The notes under the pieces were generated by a model that was given only the letters and a program-made list of their open reading frames with translations, was not told where the DNA came from and ran no database searches. The translations under genes were made by a program, and so were the position numbers. Positions 36,575 through 48,600 of a stretch of 64,000 nt of DNA are shown one piece after another (position 1 is the stretch's first letter; every line of letters starts with the position of its first letter). Source of the DNA: Penelope pileata (taxonomy: Eukaryota > Chordata > Aves > Galliformes > Cracidae); contig WBMW01000170.1 in NCBI GenBank assembly GCA_013396635.1, positions 472,896 through 536,895 on the forward strand. The letters run 5' to 3'.

Positions 36575-39500
36575 ATAGGCAGCGTAACATCAGTGTCTCA
36601 ATTGACAGAAAATCAGAGGCTGAAATAGACTTCTGTGACCAGCAAAGTAAGTCTACATACAGTTGTTGTTATCCTGTCCCTAATAGCTCTAACTTTGGTA
36701 TCTCTCAGTGTTTTTGGTAACTGCCTGCAAATAATTATCTTTTTTAAAGTCTCTATAGGGAAAAACGGGATTAAAAAAGTTTTGCTATTCCAAAGTTTGT
36801 CTGTTGTGATCTGTTTTGTTTCTGATTTATTTCAGTGGAATGAAATTTTGGTGGAAATGATTCCAAAAATGCTGTCAACTTGCATTCAAGTTGTTCATAT
36901 TTCCTTGACATGTTAAAAAAAAACAAACCACAAAACACCCCAACTGTGGAAATCATTATTCCACACACAAAACATTCCAGGAAATGGGAATCATGTGAAA
37001 CTTAAGGTTAACTGAAGACCATAGGTATCAAGCTAGTTGTGTAGAGTCATTGATGTATATCTGGATTATTCAGCATCTGATTACTGTAAATTGCAGTGGA
37101 AATTTGTCATAATCCTCTATTCCTGTCTCACGTGCTATACTAAAGAAAGCCTTGCTCGTGTAAAAAGCATCACCCTCGTATCTGTAGGTAGGCCAGCCCA
37201 GACATCCATGGTGAGAGCAAATAAACTGATGTCACATTCAACAGCAAGACTGGGTATTTTATTGCTTCTCTTGTCCAAAAATATCACACATATCTGGACT
37301 TGGGGTTTTTGAGGTCACTCAACACTTCACTCCGAGGCTGTTTGTTAATACGTTTAATAAACAGTTAGGAATGTTATTTGACTCCTGTTTATAGGGATAA
37401 AGGCAGTTGGTAGAAAAGGAAAAACTACTCTGTGCCTGAAAAACATTGGAAGATAGGCAATACCATGGCTGGTTTTAATCTTCTCTTTTCGTCTTGCTGT
37501 TTAAAGAGGGTCTCTTAATTTAAAACTACTGTAAGAGTACTTACATGCTGGCTGTGTTCAAGGACTCTGGGACACGCATTGCAGATCCTGAACCCTTTCT
37601 CTTCTGCTGAAAATGCAGACTCACAGCTACAAGGTAGGCTCCTTAGATGAGTGTGAGTCGTGATTGCGCTGTGTGTAACTTAAAACATCCTGCTCCTCTC
37701 TATGATGCAAAACTGGCTGGAAATTTCTGGCTTAGTTTTAAGTTCAGTAAATACATAGCAAATGTTCCGTACCGGTGAAAGGGGTGACAAGAGGGAAAAT
37801 GCTCTCCACGTTCTGCCACAGCCTGTTAGATCTCGTCTCTGAAGTCACTTTAAAATCTTCTGGCTCTATCTGGGTCAGCATTTTGTTCTTGGTAATGAGC
37901 TGTGAGTTTTCCGATTCCAGGCATCCTGGCAATCCCATTAAAACAAAGGGCCAAAAAAATCCATAGCGTTCTCTTCACTAGGATCTACAGTAAATGCAAA
38001 AACATATGCCTGTGTTGAGCAGTGTGTGAGCCTGCAGTTAATCAGGTCTGTCCTTAGCAGTAGGTGTCATTGCAGCTAATGGGAACAGCAACAGAAACTT
38101 GGAAGCACAACTCTGTGGTACCAAATATTTTCCAGGATTGTATACAGAAAATGCTTATGTCGGAACATAAGTAGTAGCTTTGGCTGGAGTTCTTACTAAA
38201 ACATGGGAGTTTTTTTAAGCTCGAGTCAGCATTAATTCTTTCTGAGGTCATGCACCGCTGAGTTGCACGCATTAGATGAGAGGAAAGCGCACGATCGTGA
38301 GCTACATAACATGCAATTTTATAACCTGGGTCTGCTTAAACTTTTTTTTTTTTTTAGTGTAACAGCACTAGCTGTTGAGCAGAAGTTGAGTATTTCTTGC
38401 TGGAACAAAGCCTGTACAGTTGGTTATAACAGATCAGGTGAAAATCAGTGGGCACAGGATTTTCTGTGAGGCCAGGATTTTAGTTGTTAGTTCCCCTTTT
38501 CTGCCTTGGAAGAAGTACATGTTTTTTGAGACAAGATCAGTCACAACAAAAACATAATTAGGTCCCTGCTGTGAAGGCCGCTGTTGACAGATTTTGGATC
38601 TCTGCTGCATGGATGTGTGGAGCATTGCACATCGCCTGTGTGCCCATTCAGTGCTGCTACGTTTTTGAGTTTTACTTGAAGATGCAAACCTCCTTGTTCT
38701 CCAAAAACAGATACCCGGCATGAAAATTTTAACTCCATTTGGTAAAAGACTGAAACAAATGTAAACTTTTTTAGACAAACTGGATAACTCTGGCAAAAGT
38801 ATGTGCTGCCACCTGCACTTGTAAAACTCTGCGCTGCTGCTGTGCATGGGTGCTGCAAGGTGCGTGCTGCGAGGCTGTTCCTGTGGGGCTGCCCTGAGAG
38901 GGCAACGGCCTGAACACAGAAATAGCTCCTGGGAGCACCAGTGAAAGGGCAAATTGCAAAGGGATTTGTACTGGGAGAGGGTCCAGAAATGCAGTAAGAC
39001 CACAGCTGGTATGACAGCCAGTGTTGTTACAGATTCAGCATGACACACTGGATTGCTGTGCAGAGTTGGTGAAAAAAGCCTGCCTTCCCTGTGCTTGCAG
39101 AGCATCCCCGCCTGCTCAGAGGACTGCACTCCCGACAAGAGACACGTGTTAAATGAGAACTGAATTTTAGCAGGAGTCGTCCGTGGTAACACGTGCTGCT
39201 CTGAGAATTGGAGATCTGAACGTACCTCTAATGATAGTGCACGGCAATTACCTTGGAGACATCACAGCAAAAACCTGTTGGGGCTTGGAGGTTTTCTGTA
39301 ACTAACACTATGCTGTTCTCTGAATATGGCTGCGTGCTAGTTGTGGGAATAGTGGTTGCCAAGATCGCTAAGGGAATCGTTTCTGTTGTGGAATACAGCA
39401 GCAAATCAAAGGTGGGAAAAGGTGTGGGAGGGTGCAAAACGAGGTTAAACCATACACTCAGGACAAAAGCCACGTTCCACCAAATGCCCATCCAAGCAGG

Positions 39501-41045
39501 AAGGCACCACCTCCTCCAGCCGGCAGGCAGCTGGAAGGAGAAGCCCAGCTGTGGGCAGGGGCAGGGCAGCAGCTCCAAAGGCTGCATCAGACGGCTCCCA
39601 GCACGTGCTGCGTCGCTGCATGGTGAGCAGAGGTGTCAGTGCCCTGCAGGTGATACGTAAGGCGTGTTTGGGTCTCCACACCTCTTGTCCTTTTACCCTG
39701 TAGCTCTGCACGTTGGTCTGACTTATATGAATTAATGCACTTCATGGAAATGGGGGAGCTGAAGCCCCTCCAGGCACATGCAGGAGCCAGTCAAAAGCAG
39801 GATGGTCCAAATGGTGCCCCGCTCGCTGTTGATGTTTGGATGTTTTTGATGCAAAAAGGCTGGCACCAACTTTACAAAAATTTACTAGGAAAAACATCCA
39901 CTTTACTCTTACAATTCAGTGCTTTCACAAGGATGTTAGCTTTGAGAAGGCAGCAGCCCGCCCACACCGTGGAAATCCTGTTGATGCCATTGATTTCACA
40001 GGGATGCAGCTGGGGCTTGGGGTAGGCTACACTGAAAAAGGCCATTTAACTGTTGCACAAGTCAGCTCCTGGGGCATGTCTGCTTTAAACCCTTTCCTAA
40101 AGCCCCAGCCAGGCCCTTGTACCGCTGCACTGCCACTGAGGCACGCACAGCTCTTCCTAGCGGAGAGGAGCTGTGCTGCTCGACCTCCAGGCACGGCCAA
40201 GAGCCCCTGGTTGCACCCTGCCTTGCTGTCCTGCGCAGTGCTTGTGCCCATGGGAGTGCTCGGGTCAGGGGCTGACCAGGCATGGCTCTGATGAACGTGG
40301 CTGTAAACAATACATGGAGGTACCCAGGTAATAACTTCCATTAGGAACACTATGGGGATGGATTTGAAGATACCCACAGGGATCTAGGACTCAGTGACTC
40401 GGATGCCCAGATTGTACAAAAAGCTCAGTGCCAGCGCTGCTAAAGGAGCAAGACAAAGGCATCAAAAATTGTTGGCCAAACGTCCCACTGATTGTCAAGC
40501 AGACCTGTGTTCGTAAGTCACTTTGGCACTTCTGATTGTTCAACAATTAACAGTAATGATTGCCAGTCGTGCTTAGCATTTGATCGTAGGAGGGCTTTTG
40601 TCTGGCTGTGGAGCACTGCTCATGCCCAGTCTCCAGCACAAATAAAAACCAGATGAGTCACCAGGTTAAGAGACAACCAAGTTCTGACCACGTTGCCTGA
40701 TGTGGCTTATTTTTATATTCCAGCCAGGGCCTGAGGCTCTTACTAGGGGCTTTCCCTGTCCAGCTTTCATATTCAAATGTAAACAACGTTTCCAACCTTG
40801 AGGAGCCCAAGTGACATTTTGTCATGCAAGCAAAGCGTTAGCTTGTTAGAAAGGTCTCTCAATCAGCAGGAAGTGTGCAGCAGTTTGCATATTAGTGCAT
40901 GTTTTCAATTAACACTTGGAAGAGAGAAATACTCAACGCACTTAGAAGTGACACAAATAAAAGTGCCTTTCTTACATTCTCCATGTAAATATCTAAACAA
41001 AATAAAGTCATTCCTGATCTCGCAGAAGGTAAATGATGTTCTGTA
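36575..41045. other. non-coding DNA downstream of let-7b
   Basis: No gene recognised. AATAAA signals occur at about 37217 and 37357 and could end the host transcript. The long minus frame at 38434-39192 and the frames at 39228-40377 on both strands contain no known domain and overlap each other in several frames, as expected for chance frames in GC-richer DNA. A poly-T tract lies at about 38341-38356. Confidence 0.5.
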
Positions 41046-42650
41046 GGTTGCTCCAAAAGTAACGCCTCCTGTTTATTTCCATGGAAACTCCGACAGCTAC
41101 AAAGAGCACAATAACACTGTTTGATAGAGCAAATTTGCAGCTACAAAACACTATTTGTCAACGTAGTCACCGCCGTTAGCTGTGCATTTTCACCAGCAAT
41201 GAACAAAAGCCTGCATGCTGCACTCATAAACATCTGACCCACTGTTTCCCTGCTCCTGTGGTGGTGTCGTTGCTAGGAAAATGGTGCCCATGCAGACCAT
41301 CTTCCATCGGCCCAAACGGATGGGAGTCAGAAGGCACCAAATCCAGACTGTATGGTGGGTGTGGTAGGACAGTCCAGCCAATGGTGGAAAGGTGCTCCAC
41401 TGGCATGGGGTCTGGTGTTATGATGTTGCAAGGGAAAGGTTGTCTTCTTCTCTGGCCTGACTCTGGGAGTTGGAGCCTTGGCTTAGTCACAGTGTAGCTT
41501 TAGCGTCACAATGTAGTGGTCAGACTTGATGGTTTGTCCAAGTTCCAGGANGTGGTGGTGTCGTTGCTAGGAAAATGGTGCCCATGCAGTCCATCTTCCA
41601 TCGGCCCAAACAGATGGGAGTCAGAAGGCACCAAATCCAGACTGTATGGTGGGTGTGGTAGGACAGTCCAGCCAATGGTGGAAAGGTGCTCCACTGGCAT
41701 GGGGTCTGGTGTTGTGATGTTGCAAGGGAAAGGTTGTCTTCTTCTCTGGCCTGACTCTGGGAGTTGGAGCCTTGGCTTAGTCACAGTGTAGCTTTAGCGT
41801 CACAATGTAGTGGTCAGACTTGATGGTTTGTCCACGTTCCAGGAAATCCGGAAGGATCGCCCCTTTCCTATCCCAAAAGACAGCGCACAACATTTTACCC
41901 ACTGAGGGCTGCATCTTGAGCTTTTTCTTCAATGGAGAATTCACACGTTGCTGCTCCATGGACTGCCGTTCTGACTCCTGCACATAGTGGTGACACCACA
42001 TCTCGTCACCGGTAATGATGAGATCCAGGATGCTGTCACCTACCGCTTCGTATTAGTTCAATAAGACTGGACAAACTTGCATGCAGTGTTCCTTCTGTTC
42101 CTGTGTGAGCATTCGTGGGATCCAGCTGGTGCAAACTTTGTGATATTCCAACATTGCCACCATCGTTTCTGATGCACTGAAGCCAATATTCAGCTCCATA
42201 CAGCTCCCTGGTTGTAATCTGCTAATTCATGTGGATGAGCTGATGGAGACACTCTTCATTTCGTGGTGCAACAGCTGTGCATGGCTATCCAGAACCTGGC
42301 TTGTTTTTCACGTCACTGTCACCACTGCTGTAATGCACCACCCACTGCCTCTCTGTGCTCACATCTACTTTGTGGTTTCCATGAACATTCAGTAAGTGTT
42401 GATGGGTATCAATGGGTGCAATTTTTTTTTTGCATGGAGGAATTCAGTTCCACCCCTTTGTTTCATCCACACTCCCATGCCAGATGCCATTTGGTCAGAG
42501 TGCCCCTCTGCTGCCATCTGTCACACGGCAACAAAATGGAGAAGAATATTGGTGGGAAGGTTCTGCCTGTACTGCCATAGCACCAACATCCACCCCTAAC
42601 CTCATGGGTCAACATAATAAAATAGGAGGCATTACTTTCGGAGCAGCCCT
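41046..42650 (-). mobile_element. Galluhop-like mariner, near full length but decayed
   Basis: A Tc1/mariner DNA transposon whose transposase reads on the minus strand. The ends are GGTTGCTCCAAAAGTAACG at 41046 and its imperfect inverse AATGCCTCC-type end at about 42650. On minus, 42001-41777 encodes FWDRKGAILPDFLERGQTI, which holds the first catalytic Asp region. A later frame (41490-41224, and again 41784-41506) encodes LPHPPYSLDLVPSDSH, holding the third Asp region. The block expected to carry the second Asp is not recognisable in frame, and stops and frame changes separate the parts, so it is inactive. The 293-base block 41258-41550 is repeated at 41552-41844 around one N. Without that duplication the element would be about 1.3 kb, the usual mariner size. 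Confidence 0.92.
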
Positions 42651-45600
42651 CGTGGCTTCTGTGAGAAACGGCAGCTTGTTCTTTTTTCTTTTACAGAGCC
42701 AGACAGGTTTGTCAACCCTCTCACGCTTGCTGATGAAAGCATCTCACTTCTTGTGGGACTGTGGAGAGCAATCCCTGGCTCGCTGCCCTCCGGGGCCTGG
42801 GGGTTCCAGCCCCGTCTCAGCCGTCACAGCCGCTCCTGAGCGGGTGACTCCCGGGTGGCTGCTCCATGCTCGTCTCTCTGGGTTTAGCCTGAGTTTGGTG
42901 CCACGTCTCCTGCATCTGCTAAAAGCTGCCCTGTGAGCTTGACAAATGGGGTTCTAGCAGCCACTACTGAAAATGACGTGAGAATCCCATAGGTTTTTAC
43001 TTAGCTTTGGCTTGCTGCCACATCACAGTGACCTCCACTGCGGCTAGGCACATGAGACATATGGGTAGAGTATAGAAACTTATTTTTCTCCTGAAGTTTC
43101 AACATGATCAAAACCTGTGGTTATATTTTCTTTTCATTATTTACCATTTAACAACAGGTAAAGTACACTGGTTGATAGTCCAGAATTTACTGATATAACT
43201 TATATTTCCTCATCAAACCTCAGAGGCGCGTTGAAGTTCAAATGGACAAACGAGTTTCCACTCCATTCCCCTTCGCAAGTCATCAGGTTTTCCAAAGTTT
43301 AAGAAGTTTTAAAGTCTTCTGTTGTAGCAAAAAGAACGCCTTTAAATACATTAAGCCTTAGACATTCGGTATGTTGTGTGAAGTGACAGAGAAAGAGATC
43401 AGAAAGGTAATAATTCCCAAATTTTATTAATTGTGCAAAAAGAGAATGAGAATAATCTCCTTCAGAAATCTTCCACACTTGAAAGATTTTCCGTATTAGA
43501 GCAAAGAAAAGGAGAATGTGTTGTCCGGTGTGTGGTCTGTGTCTGTCGCTCAAGCTCTTTCCAAGTTCCTGTTGGTGGAGCTGTGTCTGTGTTACCTTGG
43601 GGAAATACGTGAACACAAAATAAGGAGCCGTTGTTTCTAACGTAGGGCTAAAAGAGCTACAGAAGGGAACTACCCGCAACTGGTGATGCTGTGTTCCTGT
43701 GTCCAGCTACTTGAACTCTGCCAAAAGTCCACAGCTGGAGGAAGAGAAGAGGTTTGATCATCTGCGAGCCAAAACACGCGATGGTTGGTTTGTGCGGGTG
43801 ATGCCAGATGGAGGAGCCACGTTGGAGCACATGAAGGGAGCAGGGGCTGGGGCTGGCCCCAACCTGCCGATGCACGCCGAGTGTCGGGCTGAGGAGGCCA
43901 GCAGGGTACTGCACTGTGCTGACAGGGGAGAACAGAGCTGAGCTGGGGTTACTGTTACATCCCTGTCCCTAAATACAGCCAGATGTGGGCAGATCCAGAA
44001 GTAGGAAGCTCCCCAGCAAACGCTGTCCAGTTGCTGGTGGTGATCCTAGGCTGTGGCCACCCTGTCCTTGCGTGGCCTAGGGTGGGCCTTGTCCAAGCTT
44101 CACTGCTCGTAGTGCTTCATGGGAAACACTGCTGGTAAGAAAAATAACAGGGAACTCTGAGTGCTAAGGAATGCCCTAACCCCTTTTAGGCCTTTTTGGA
44201 AATTACCTGGCCTCTTGTGCCTCATGGTAATCCCTACAGCCTTCCAGGCACCTACCCGTCCACATCCCTCACACATACCCATCTTTATTCCTCTGCCTCC
44301 AGCATGACTCCTCTCATTCCCTGCCTTCCCTAAGCTCCATTTAGCTGTGATTTTATTTATTTTTTTCCTGAGGAGCCCCCTGTTTTGCAGCAGGAAGGAC
44401 AGGCCGTGGCAGGTGGGCACTCTCCAGGGCTGCCACCGCAGCTGGGCAGAGGGCAGGTGGAGGATGGAGACCACTCCCCTCCCAGCCTCCAGCCCTGCTT
44501 TTCCCAGCTGAAGCTCTGCCACACTGATTTACGACCACTCCTGAGCGCCTTGGATGGAGTTATAGCCCCTTGTATTACACAGTGCCTTCTCTGTTATTCT
44601 TGCTACACGCCGCAAATTTATGGTAGCTTTTAAGCTAGACAGTGCGTGCAGAAATATGATCTTGGCAAAACATTGAGGGGACCGAGGGAGGTCAGAGTGT
44701 GGGAGCTGAACACCCCGTGGTGATCCAGGATTTCCCTTTATTTACTGCTCGCACCTTTTCAATCCCGAGTGGATTTCAGCTGTCTCGGACAGCCCTAACC
44801 AGCGGCTGGGGAGGAATCTGCAGTCTGCTGGGCTGCGAGGCTCTGCCATCAGCGCATGACTTTTATCATAACTTAGTGCATGTAGGAAATCCCAAATCAT
44901 CATTGGTGAATTAAATCAGTGTTATGCACAGAGTGCCAGAAAGATGCATAGCATCAGGGGGCATAGGAATCCCACAGTACGAGTGACAGCTTGTGCTGTG
45001 TCACTTGCCAGTGTTTTTCTAGGCTAACCATGCCCTGCAGAGCTCCTCTGCTTTTGGTGCTGAAGGAAAATAATTTATGATAGGCTTTCAGAGAGAAGTG
45101 GAGCAACAGCTCTGCCTGATTTCCTCAAAATGATGGTGTGACAAGGGAAATGACGCTGTAAGTAACTGTTCTATAGCATTTTTTACATGTATTCATCAAT
45201 TATCCCCAAACTGTAGTGCGTAGAAAAAACACAGGCACTGTCCCTGCTGTGCCGATGGACAACGTGAGACCTCGGAGCACACCCGGGAAGACATGCACAC
45301 GAGGGCAGAGCTGCGTGGAGTCACCTGCAGGACCACAGCCTGCACTGAACACGCTGTTGACATGCAATATGGAACGGCTGGCAGGGGGGTAGAAAGCTGT
45401 AATGACAGCCAACGAATGACTCCTGTGCCAGCACCTACTGCTGAGGCCCTGGCCTTGAAACAGAAGCCAGGGGCAGGAGCTTTCTCTCTCCTACGTGAGT
45501 GCCATAATCCCCTCCAGCTACCGCATCACTCTTCATTAATAAGACAGGCTCTGGTGTGCTCTCTGTCATTCAAATATTTATTATCAGGATTTCTCTTTCT

Positions 45601-48600
45601 GAGAAAGGAAGTGTGTCTCCCTTCTGGTTACAGCCTAGGGCTGTAGCAGGGATCCCATGGCACTTCATTTGTTTATTTATTTATTTTGGAAAGCCACCCA
45701 GCAGTCCAAATGTGCACCTGCCCTGGCAAGCTTCCAGAGCAATGCAGTCTCTGGTTCTCAGATGTGTCGCCCCGCAAGGTTTTCCCAAAGCACGGAAAGT
45801 CAGAGCAGGCCTGGCCTTGGATGCTCCTTGGAAATTCCACTGGCCAATAGCCCCCATCTGAAACACCTTATCTGAAACACCTTGTCTTTGGCAGTCTGGA
45901 CTCTCATAGGGCGTAAGACAGAACTGATGGACAACAAGAAACTGCTTTGCCATGTGCAATGCTTCAAAGCCTGAGCCTTGCCCCAGAGTGTTGTGGTTCA
46001 GGCCTTCTCCTGAGATGCACGGTCTCCTCCAGAATAGCATCAAAGGAGCGATGAGCGATGTACTTTAGCAGGCAGGGGAGATGCGTGCCCTCCTGGGATC
46101 CTCAGGTTCTTCACCTCTCTGTTTTCCAGCTGATTACTTAATTTCTCATGCTTGCTTCCTCCCAGTATGTGCTGCACATGGTGACATCAGAACCAATATA
46201 CTTTGCAAACATTAACACCGCAGCAGACACTGAAGTATAACAGCTAAATCCATCCTTACTGATTGTGTATTTATTTTGAACATACTTTATCACTAGCAAC
46301 ATAACATTTGCCCAAACCTCTCACAATCTGAACATGCTACCTCCTACTTTTTCAATATTAAGATGACTTATCACAAGATCCTGTGTATTTGCTAAGTGGA
46401 TTTTCACTCAGCTTATTCTTTGATTATCGATGATGTGGAAAAGGTGAGCAGGGAACACCTGTATCTTGCCTCATGCAGTAAGAGACCTGGGGAATGGCAG
46501 GTTCAAAGTGCTCATAAAGATGTGCTTCTTCCCAGGCTGTTACCGTTAAGCAGTGGAGATCTTCCTGTCTGGAGCGCACCGCGGTGCCCTCGGCGGGTCA
46601 GCAGCAGCAGCTCCAAGAGCAGTGCCAGTGCGAGGGGTGTGTGAATGGCCTCAGCAGGCCTAGCGCTCCTGTCTCAGCTCGGGATGGATCCTCCTAGGGG
46701 AAGAGCCTGATTTTGGGAAGAGGCTGTTTCATTTTAGCTTACAGGTTGCTTTTTTTCATGTTAGGAGTACTATCTCAAAAGAGCTTCTTCGAGAAACTGT
46801 ACGGAACTTGCTTTTGTTGAGGTGCTTTTCCCTTTGATACACTTGTTTTGCAACAGTGACTTGGCTTGAAAAGAAGGTGGAGATGAACATGGTGAAGACA
46901 GATCTCAAAGCTACTGCAGTTTGGGGGGCATCCCTACTTTGGCTAGGAAACAGACGTACAGCTGGAAGCCATCTCGAGTTGACAGCAGACCTTGTGAGGG
47001 GTGAAAGTTAGTCCCTTGTGCACTATGCGTCAGGTGCTCGGCTTTTACAAGCGTCATGAAGATGTTCCTCTGGTTCTGTTCTTTCCGTCAGGAGCCTCTT
47101 GTCCTTGCGCCTGATTTGTGCATTCAATTATAACCGTTCCAGTGGGACACATAAGTCAGATTCTGTAATAGAATGAAAGTACAAAGTCGCAGCTTAACCC
47201 GTATTGCAGCGGCACTTCTTGCTGCCGTTGTGTGCGTTTAAAGAACCAAAGGTCAAAATACTGCACCGCCGTGGAAAGAGGCGCGTGTTGTCTTTGTCTG
47301 TGGAACAGGGGTGATACTCTGCTTATATTCCTTGACTCGCTGTAAATGTAAGGGCGCAAAGCCTGAAGATTTTATTTAGTTTTGCTAAGATACATTGTGA
47401 TGACGGTCAGATAGTAGTTATTTATCTAATAGCAGCTGAAGGGGCTGCACCTTTTCTTCCTGCTGTTGCTGTACACTTAATAGTTTGAGATGAGCGCAGC
47501 CTTTTGTTCCCTATGCAATAAAGGATTCAAATATAAACCATGCTACTGATAAAGTAATGACAGAAATTGCTGGTCAGTTCTAAACTTTGAAAATGCTCGT
47601 TTTTCTTTTGGTGGTTAATCTAGATCCCCAACGTGGGGGAAAAAACCCTGATTCCTAAGTGCATCTTTAGTTTCCTACTTCATAGCTACAAGCAGATAAC
47701 AGCCATGAATCAATAGCGGGGGCCTGTAAACACTCTTCTGGCTCTGCAGCGTACCTCATGTCAACCAGGAGCTGCAGTAAACCGCAATTCCCCAGCTGCA
47801 ATAAATGCTGCAGGCTCCGGAGCAGAGCACAAAGTTTAATTAAAAGCAAACTGATACATAGAAACCCGTTGACGCAATCTCTCACTCCTGCATCTGAAAT
47901 ATATGGAAGCCTCTTCCTGGAGACACTGGATGATTTAGACTTCAATTTCGGTTAAGAAGCCTCTCAAGTGATGCTGTGCAGTGCGTCTCTGGGTGCTCTG
48001 TGTACAGGCGTCCTGTTAACTAAATGCGTTGATCTCCCTTCGCTGTGCATGCCGAGGGTATCAGCTGTTGAGTTATTTGGCTGATTTAAGAGAGTCGGCA
48101 GCATTTTCCTGTGCTCCGAATAGCCAGACATCTCTCAGCTTTCAGGAGCGACTGCATTTGGCAACGAATGGATATGACAGCACTAGCACGGTATATTAGA
48201 GTGCGGCCATAAGTAAGTTCAGTCATTGTGAGGAAATGTCTCGCTGGTGTTTTAGCACCAGACAAGCTCTGCTCGTGACAGCTGTGCTTGACAAGCTGTT
48301 CTGTTGATGTTTAATGGCACAGTTTCTTGTCGATTTGTGTCCTGAGTTTGCCCTGGCTCTGCACGCACCAGTCCAAGCTCGCCCTTCTCCCTGTCCCCGT
48401 GCGCCGTGGCTGTGGATCTCACAGGTCCTGCGGAGTCACAGGGAAGCCTGGGCAGATGGCACCTCTGGAGATCCCTGCCAGGGCGGCACTGACGAGTCCT
48501 GCCACGACGTGTGTTAAAGCAGTATTCCAGAGGCCAGCCAGCTTCCCCCGCAATACGCCGTGCGCGTTTCTAAGCAGCTCTCAAAGAATTAGAGTTCATT

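Noticed and set aside
37586..37632. Possible + strand exon ending ACAAG|GTAGGC downstream of let-7b
   Set aside because: The preceding acceptor has almost no pyrimidine tract, so the pairing is not convincing.
38434..39192. Longest minus-strand open frame in the window, 252 codons
   Set aside because: No domain or compositional sign of protein is visible, other frames in the same segment are also open, and there are no convincing flanking exons.
41224..41791. Overlapping frames on both strands at the duplicated segment
   Set aside because: They are explained by the decayed mariner transposase and its probable assembly duplication.
46407..46445. Micro-exon with TCACTCAG acceptor and AAAAG|GTGAGCA donor on +
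   Set aside because: The donor is strong but the acceptor tract is weak and the segment is only about 33 bases. No partner exons are close by.
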